This document shows positions 58,682 to 64,000 of a DNA stretch of 64,000 nt, piece by piece. Where the stretch lies: positions 5,476,001 through 5,540,000 of the forward strand of contig NC_087109.1 of assembly GCF_963855985.1 (NCBI RefSeq). Reading direction: 5' to 3'. Source of the DNA: Ostrinia nubilalis (taxonomy: Eukaryota > Arthropoda > Insecta > Lepidoptera > Crambidae). The position numbers and the translations under genes are program-made. Within the stretch, counting starts at the first letter, position 1, and each line of letters starts with the position of its first letter. The notes beneath the pieces are model-generated. The model saw only the letters and a list, made by a program, of their open reading frames with translations. It did not search any database and had not been told where the DNA came from.

Positions 58682-58915
58682 TGTGATGTTGCGAACTGTT
58701 AGGCCGGGCTTTGATAGAGTCTTTTTAAAAAAAGGCTAATTATTCTGGCTAAAATAAAATACAATGATTGGATTTGAAAGAGGCAGCCGTCACGCACGAG
58801 TGGTAGCGAAGAACTGGCGAGCCCGTGAAGCGGGCGAGCCAACTCGGGCAAAAATGCTGATGCCGCAGGATTTTCTGGGCATCAGGGGTTTTATGTACAT
58901 CAGAGGGATGTAACA
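58682..58915 (-). repeat. 3' LTR of the Gypsy-type element (left border tentative)
   Basis: On the minus strand the LTR begins TGTTACATCCCTCTGATG right after the polypurine tract. A TGTGATGTTGCG at 58682 could be its other end (complement ending CATCACA), giving about 234 bp, but the inverted termini match poorly and the left border may lie elsewhere. The 5' LTR is outside the window, so no comparison is possible. Confidence 0.5.
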
Positions 58916-58924
58916 CCTCCCCCC
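58916..58924 (-). other. Polypurine tract
   Basis: Minus-strand GGGGGGAGG directly before TGTTACATCC, 56 bases after the envelope stop codon. It is the expected primer site for plus-strand DNA synthesis in a Gypsy-type element. Confidence 0.75.
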
Positions 58925-58980
58925 ATCAAGAATAAACTTAGGGGTTAATCTCCTAAGTTTATGGGTTTAAGTAAATTTAT

Positions 58981-60813
58981 CTAAAGGTTCCTGCGAATTT
59001 TGGGGAATGAGGTTCCCGGGTTCTGTTCGGATTTAGATTCTGCTTTAGGAGCGGTACGAGTAATCGCGAGTTCGGTTTGTTCGACATCGTGAATGCTGCC
59101 TGTTTTTATTTTAGTAAAATTATTATACTTATAGACTATTACAATTATTACAATTATGATTAGGAATAGGATAAACGACGAATAGTGTGCCCCGTATTTA
59201 ATGATATGTGGTTCTTGAATAACTTTATTTAATTCGGTTAAAATTTTATCATTAGTGTATTTTCCAAAATTTACTTTATTCAGATCGAGATCTTTTAACT
59301 TGATGTTGGGTACACCATCAGCCATTTCCTTGAATTTACGGATATTACAACAACTGTCATTAATCAAATTAAAGTCTAAGTTAGATGAAGGTAAAGTTAT
59401 ATTTAATACATTATTTTTTGGTATCAATTGGGTATCTTTACAATAAGCTTTACAAGATGTTGGAATTTCTATGATTCCGGTTCCTATAATATTAGTTTCT
59501 AACGTTTCGGAATTTGAACAATCTATTGACAATTTACTCAAGGTGGATTGAACAAATATCCACTTATTATTCCGGAGTGGTTTCCAAACGTCCAAATTAC
59601 CACGGATGAATTCCGTTCGACACTGATTAGGTAGTTTTGTTATTACTTTAGATAATAGTTCACTTTCACAATTGGGGTTTTCACTGGTTGGGAACACATT
59701 CACTGATTCACAGATATAGTTTTGTTTATTGGTATGTTTGCACTTTTCGAGGGAATCCAAGTTATTGTAGTGTAGTTTGTCCTTTGTTATAAGGATATAC
59801 TTATGGCTAGGTATTACAACGCTGAATGAGTCTGGTCTTGTTAAGTTATGAGGAGTTGGTAACGGTATATTATTATACAAGTAAAACTGGCGTGGACCTA
59901 CTAGGGGCACTTGTAGTACAAACATTATCTTATTACTAACATAATAGCTAACTAAATTACTAAGATTTAAAATAACATGAATCAAACTTATATCTAAGTC
60001 TACGGCAAGTTCCAAATCACTGGGTAAGTGTCGGTAGTTATCGGCAAGCTCTCTATAAAGTTGTTGCGGAGTTATTACTGACGGATGAATGACGTTAACA
60101 TTACTAAATAAGATTGCATTGATTATGTCTTCGATCTGAAACGATAAGGTAAGCAAAGATGATTCTAAATTGGTGAAAATTTCATTTATTTCAGAAGTTA
60201 TTAATAGACTATTGGTAGTATCAGAGATATTTATAAGTTTGGCTGAGAGCTTGTTGATAGCTGCACTGAGATTATCTTCGTTAACCTTGATTTTACTTAA
60301 TGTTTCATTATAAGCGGATAATACAGATGTAGTGACTAATATGTGGTCTTTCATTAATGAAGCTAATCTCTTTTGGTTGTTTTGTACATGTTTTATAGCC
60401 GCATCGTATTTGATAGCATCATCTTCGTCCAGAGTACCGAAGATCTGCTTCATAAGGGAGCCTATTCCGGGGATCCATGCGCTACGTTTTACTCTACTGT
60501 CTATTAAATGAGTTATTGAAGAATAATCTTTGATTATATCTTTAAAACGGATTGCAAAAGGTTGAAGGATGTTAAAGCACTCGGAATTATCTAGCGGTTT
60601 TATTTTTTCGCAAATGAATTTGACCTTATCCAGTTCCTGATTAATATTTTGTATATGCGGCCTTATATATGAAATATCTAATGGAATCAGTATCCTTAAA
60701 TTTCCACTAATGATTTTGGCTTTTCCAATATAATCAAAATAGATGCCCGAACTTGTGGGTATCGGTGTTATGAAACTTGGCGTAGCCGTAGCCGACACGC
60801 TGAAAATAAACAA
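58981..60813 (-). CDS. env: Errantivirus-type envelope (F-like) protein, intact ORF
   Basis: 610 codons. A furin-type site RVKR at residues 107-110 is followed by a hydrophobic, glycine-containing stretch SAWIPGIGSLMKQIFGT and a helix-rich region, the layout of the baculovirus F / errantivirus Env family. There are paired cysteines in the ectodomain and one membrane segment at about 545-561 with a charged tail of about 49 residues. The first codons overlap a splice acceptor (TTTATTTTCAG), so the messenger is probably a spliced subgenomic RNA and the signal peptide may come from an upstream exon. The first twenty residues alone make only a poor signal peptide. It is a genome-resident copy; no stop or frameshift is seen. 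Confidence 0.85.
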   Translation of the reverse strand: MFIFSVSATATPSFITPIPTSSGIYFDYIGKAKIISGNLRILIPLDISYIRPHIQNINQELDKVKFICEKIKPLDNSECFNILQPFAIRFKDIIKDYSSITHLIDSRVKRSAWIPGIGSLMKQIFGTLDEDDAIKYDAAIKHVQNNQKRLASLMKDHILVTTSVLSAYNETLSKIKVNEDNLSAAINKLSAKLINISDTTNSLLITSEINEIFTNLESSLLTLSFQIEDIINAILFSNVNVIHPSVITPQQLYRELADNYRHLPSDLELAVDLDISLIHVILNLSNLVSYYVSNKIMFVLQVPLVGPRQFYLYNNIPLPTPHNLTRPDSFSVVIPSHKYILITKDKLHYNNLDSLEKCKHTNKQNYICESVNVFPTSENPNCESELLSKVITKLPNQCRTEFIRGNLDVWKPLRNNKWIFVQSTLSKLSIDCSNSETLETNIIGTGIIEIPTSCKAYCKDTQLIPKNNVLNITLPSSNLDFNLINDSCCNIRKFKEMADGVPNIKLKDLDLNKVNFGKYTNDKILTELNKVIQEPHIIKYGAHYSSFILFLIIIVIIVIVYKYNNFTKIKTGSIHDVEQTELAITRTAPKAESKSEQNPGTSFPKIRRNL

Positions 60814-60872
60814 ATTAAAAGTAAGTTCTAACGTCTAGTGATAACTAACGATAACTAACCTATATTACTTAA

Positions 60873-63869
60873 CTAAGGAGAACTGGGAAAGACGCCAGCT
60901 AATTTCACCTCGTCGCAGTGATGTTTGACGTGACGTCTATTGATTAAAAGAGTGAGGGTATTGTTGTTGTGAACAGCAATAACCTTGTATGGACCTTTCC
61001 ATATAGGTGAAAGTGCTTTACGCAGTCTTACATGATTTTTCAAATATACAAAGTCTCCCACTTTGTATTTAACGGGACGAGTCCTGCTATCGTAGTAGCC
61101 TTTGGATCTTTCTTTGGATTTTTCAATGTTTTCAACAGCCCGTTCCCAGGATAATTTAAGTCGGTGTTGGAGCATCCGGACGTAGTCGGGATAAGTAGTG
61201 AGGTCTTGACTGTAAATGGAATCGGGAATAAAGGCCTTGTGCCCAAACAGTAGTTCGTAAGGGGTGAAGTTCGTGGTACTATGAATGGCTGAATTGTAAG
61301 CTAGGATAGCCGTGTAAACGTAACGGGGCCAATCATCTTGGTTCTCGTTAACGTAAGACTTCAGATATTCTTTAAGCGTCGAATGACTTCTTTCCAGAGC
61401 TCCTTGAGTTTGTGGGTGGTACGGAGTGGACCATATCTGTTTTATTTTGAGGAAAGAACAGGTCTTTTTAAAGAGGTCAGCGGTAAAGTTTGTGCCTTGG
61501 TCAGTAAGAATTGAAACTGGGATGCCGAATAGGGAAATGAAGTGGACCAGACAGTCGGTTGTTTCTTCGGAAGAGACACTACGTAAAGGATAAGCTACTG
61601 AGAATTTGGTTAGATCATCCTGTATTGTTAGAATATATTTAAGTTTTGCGGGACCTGATTCGGGAAGTGGACCTACAATGTCCAGGGCTATTCTTTGAAA
61701 AGGGCTAGTAGAAGTGGTGGTTATCTGCATGGGCGCCTTGTTAGTTCGTCTTAGGGCTTTGTTTTCCTGACAGGAAGTGCAGTTTTTAATATATGATTCT
61801 ACGTCGCTTTTCATTCCTTTCCAGTAATAGCGTTCTTGGATTCGGCTTAGCATTCGATTGCAACCCAAATGGCCAGCAATCGGGAGGTCGTGATTTTCTC
61901 TTAGGATTTTCTTTATCTCACTAAGGCTTGGATGAATTATATTGTTGTGGTAGATATTTACTGTAATATTAGTGTCGTGGAAAAGGTAGACAATGATGTT
62001 GTATATTTTAGCAAAAGAATGTTTTTGGAATGGATTTTTAAAGTCGGGTAATGCGATTTCGATTACGTCATCTGTTGATTCTAATAAGTGGTTTCTTACA
62101 GTTTTCAATGTTTGGAATATTTCTGGGTAAGTACACTCGTCAAAGTGATTTACTTTCGGATAGATGAGATAAATTGATTTATTATTAATGTCAGGGATTC
62201 TCTCGAATGAGTATAGTTGTTTTTCTGAATACAGTATTTCTTTGGGGTCTGTAGCTTGTTCAAGAATTTCGGAGATATAGGCATTCGATTCGTCTAAATC
62301 GATGGACGTAGGGACTAGTAGGATTTTGGCATGAGATTTCAGAAGGGATTGATTATGTTCTAACACCTTTGTGTTATAATTTCTGTTTTTATTATTGATT
62401 TCTTTCAGGAATTTGGAGTAATCATCACCGAGGGCTACGTGTTCTGGACTGGAAGGTAAGTTGGGACTTAGGTTAAGTGTTTCAGGATCTTGCAGGGGAG
62501 AGTCAGGCGTTGGGATGAGCTGAGGTAAAGTATCTTGATTTCCAGGTGATGGATCGGGAGCATCTAGGAGCGGCTGAGGAGGTAAGTTTTCTTGCATTTC
62601 AGGATTCGATTCGGCGGGAATGTTTTTACTTGTAGAAGGTGTAGGGTCAGGAGTAGTTGTAGTAGGAATTGCAGGTTCAGAGGATTGAGTCGGGTTAGTT
62701 TCTTCAGTTCGTTTGGATGTCGTCTGTCTACTAGTATGGACAGGATACGCAGAGGTATGAAGAGGTTCCAGGTGAAGATTGAGATTTGTTTTGATATTTA
62801 TCGGCTGTTCTGAAGTATTGGCGACTGTTATGTTAATTTTATCATTTTCCTTGACTTTTACTAAGCAGTTTGATATTAGTAGGTTCTGGGATATATGCTG
62901 ATCTAGAATGACACCTTCTTTAAGGTCAGGATTAGAAACTGAACACTCTATTACTTTCTCTGAGCGTGCTGGAACGGTGTAATAAGGATCCGTAAAGAAT
63001 AACTTCAGGATATGTTTTCCAAGCTTCAGGGCTTCGCGCGTGAAGTCGATGCTGCCATTGAATTGGTTAAGGAGGTCGTTACCCACGATGCCGTCGTAGG
63101 GGAAATCAATGTCTCCCACTACGTGGAATTTGTGTTTGATGGAAACTTTGGGTTTGTCTTTTATGTATAACGCCAAATTAAGTGAGCCCAACGTTGGGAC
63201 GGATTCGTCAGCAGAGTTAAAGCCCTTAAGTTTGAGCTTTTCCTCGTTCAGCGGAGTTTGAGGTTTGATACACGACTTTTTGAGTAGGCTTATTGAAGAA
63301 CCTGTGTCAATTAAAAGCGACAGTGGCATTTCAGAAGCGGCTGTGTTGATTACAACGTGTGGTAACGATTTGATTGAGGGATCAAATGATATTTCGTAAA
63401 TTTGTGTGTTTTTTCCAGTTGGCGAAGTCGTCAGGGAAGGCCTGCGCTTGGGTGTAGTAGATTTTGCATTTGGTACGGTGGTTGACTTTGATGCAGTGGA
63501 TACAGGGGTCGCCTTTGGTTTGGCGGATACAGTGGATGCAGTGGATGCAGTGGTCGCCTTTGGTTTGGCGGATACAGTGGATGCAGTGGATACAGTGGTC
63601 GCCTTTGGTTTGGCGGATACAGTGGATACAGCGGTCGCCTTTGGTTCGGCGGATACAGTGGATACAGCGGTCGCCTTTGGTTCGGCGGATACAGTGGATA
63701 CAGTGGATGCAGTGGATACAGCGGTCGCCTTTGGTTTGGCGGATACAGTGGATACGGTGGATACAGTGGATGCAGTGGATACAGTGGGTGTCTTTTCATT
63801 TGGAATCAGGGTTGGTTTGCGTTTTGGACTCGCGGGACACCGCCGGGAGTCCACTACTCGTTTAAATTT
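60873..63869 (-). CDS. pol: Gypsy-type Pol lacking RT and RNase H: protease, Pro-rich linker, integrase
   Basis: An open frame of nearly 1,000 codons with no ATG at its head; it is entered by -1 frameshifting from gag. Numbering from the GTG at 63854: a Val-Ser-Thr/Lys-Pro repeat (25-125); an aspartic protease with LLIDTGSS (Asp 183) and YDGIVGNDLL (253-262); a Pro/Ser/Thr-rich linker (about 370-475); a tether-like domain (about 480-635); an HHCC zinc finger (H655, H662, C692, C695); an integrase core with D725, D785 and E821, exactly 35 residues between the last two; and a GPY/F-type C-terminus (FVYLKNHV to IWKGPYKVIA). There is no YxDD motif, no RT palm and no RNase H. Those domains, about 430 residues in related elements, normally sit between protease and tether. 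Confidence 0.9.
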   Translation of the reverse strand, partial: KFKRVVDSRRCPASPKRKPTLIPNEKTPTVSTASTVSTVSTVSAKPKATAVSTASTVSTVSAEPKATAVSTVSAEPKATAVSTVSAKPKATTVSTASTVSAKPKATTASTASTVSAKPKATPVSTASKSTTVPNAKSTTPKRRPSLTTSPTGKNTQIYEISFDPSIKSLPHVVINTAASEMPLSLLIDTGSSISLLKKSCIKPQTPLNEEKLKLKGFNSADESVPTLGSLNLALYIKDKPKVSIKHKFHVVGDIDFPYDGIVGNDLLNQFNGSIDFTREALKLGKHILKLFFTDPYYTVPARSEKVIECSVSNPDLKEGVILDQHISQNLLISNCLVKVKENDKINITVANTSEQPINIKTNLNLHLEPLHTSAYPVHTSRQTTSKRTEETNPTQSSEPAIPTTTTPDPTPSTSKNIPAESNPEMQENLPPQPLLDAPDPSPGNQDTLPQLIPTPDSPLQDPETLNLSPNLPSSPEHVALGDDYSKFLKEINNKNRNYNTKVLEHNQSLLKSHAKILLVPTSIDLDESNAYISEILEQATDPKEILYSEKQLYSFERIPDINNKSIYLIYPKVNHFDECTYPEIFQTLKTVRNHLLESTDDVIEIALPDFKNPFQKHSFAKIYNIIVYLFHDTNITVNIYHNNIIHPSLSEIKKILRENHDLPIAGHLGCNRMLSRIQERYYWKGMKSDVESYIKNCTSCQENKALRRTNKAPMQITTTSTSPFQRIALDIVGPLPESGPAKLKYILTIQDDLTKFSVAYPLRSVSSEETTDCLVHFISLFGIPVSILTDQGTNFTADLFKKTCSFLKIKQIWSTPYHPQTQGALERSHSTLKEYLKSYVNENQDDWPRYVYTAILAYNSAIHSTTNFTPYELLFGHKAFIPDSIYSQDLTTYPDYVRMLQHRLKLSWERAVENIEKSKERSKGYYDSRTRPVKYKVGDFVYLKNHVRLRKALSPIWKGPYKVIAVHNNNTLTLLINRRHVKHHCDEVKLAGVFPSSP
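63440..63800 (-). repeat. In-frame minisatellite in the pol ORF
   Basis: The complement of GCGGTCGCCTTTGGTT(C/T)GGCGG alternates with GATACAGTGGAT and GATGCAGTGGAT units, producing repeats of the peptide STVSAKPKATA or close variants. The repeat length is a multiple of three, so the frame holds. The same tract keeps several shadow frames open on both strands. Confidence 0.9.
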
Positions 63870-64000
63870 TCTGAGGGATTGAAGTCAACTTCGTCATGAC
63901 CCTCGTCGTCCTCCTGTTGGTCCTGGTTGAAGTTGACCCTACGGAACTGAGGATTTGGGGTGTTGAATGGAGGCCTTTGACCCCTCATTCTGTTATTGTA
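63854..64000 (-). CDS. gag: Gag C-terminus (partial, off the right edge)
   Basis: An open frame from the right edge ends with NLNE and TAG at 63854-63856. It encodes PPFNTPNPQFRRVNFNQDQQ and an acidic EDDEGHDEVDF tail. No zinc knuckle is seen in this part, which is common in errantivirus Gag. It overlaps pol in the -1 frame. Confidence 0.75.
   Translation of the reverse strand, partial: YNNRMRGQRPPFNTPNPQFRRVNFNQDQQEDDEGHDEVDFNPSENLNE
63860..63866 (-). promoter_or_regulatory. -1 ribosomal frameshift slippery site TTTAAAC
   Basis: On the minus strand the heptamer reads T TTA AAC in the gag frame, two codons before the gag stop. Slipping back by one base gives TTT AAA CGA GTA GTG GAC, exactly the pol frame. 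This is the canonical X XXY YYZ form. I did not identify a stimulatory pseudoknot with confidence. Confidence 0.85.

Noticed and set aside
63406..63882. A 158-codon plus-strand ORF rich in Val, Asp and Ala
   Set aside because: It is kept open by the minisatellite in the pol frame on the other strand.

Overview
The window looks like an insect nuclear genome, most probably Lepidoptera. It is AT-rich and intron-rich, has GT-AG splice sites, carries many short TA-flanked palindromic transposons, and holds short repeats that start near ACTAATATTATAAA and end in a GC-rich hairpin plus GCTAGT. No prokaryotic or organellar feature is visible. Species cannot be named from the sequence.

Left half (about 1-34460, minus strand): one large gene for the cohesin regulator Pds5. 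Twelve coding exons can be placed with compatible phases and splice sites, running from the start codon at 34453 to an exon ending at 1125. The C-terminal part lies outside the window. About 20 residues expected between exons 11 and 12 are not present.

Middle (45029-50897, minus strand): a second gene with five coding exons, encoding a CRAL-TRIO (SEC14-like) lipid-transfer protein of the clavesin/RLBP1 type, about 342 residues. A non-coding 5' exon near 56252 is likely. A 5'-truncated jockey-like LINE sits in its first coding intron.

Right end (58682-64000, minus strand): a Ty3/Gypsy errantivirus-like element. It has the gag 3' end, a -1 frameshift site, a protease-integrase ORF, an F-type envelope ORF, a polypurine tract and the start of a 3' LTR. 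The reverse transcriptase and RNase H domains are absent although the reading frame is open.

The most unusual feature is a repeated architecture in both host genes. Next to seven different exons (Pds5 exons 2, 4, 6, 7, 9 and 12, and CRAL-TRIO exon 3) the downstream intron contains a tandem array of copies of the 3' end of that same exon with its splice donor. The copies generally lack an acceptor. Some arrays are nearly identical (periods 183 and 145 bp), others are old and degraded, and one is split by a later transposon. The introns also hold several long palindromic elements that would form long dsRNA hairpins if transcribed, a piggyBac-type TTAA element with a transposase N-terminal remnant, and many nested MITEs.
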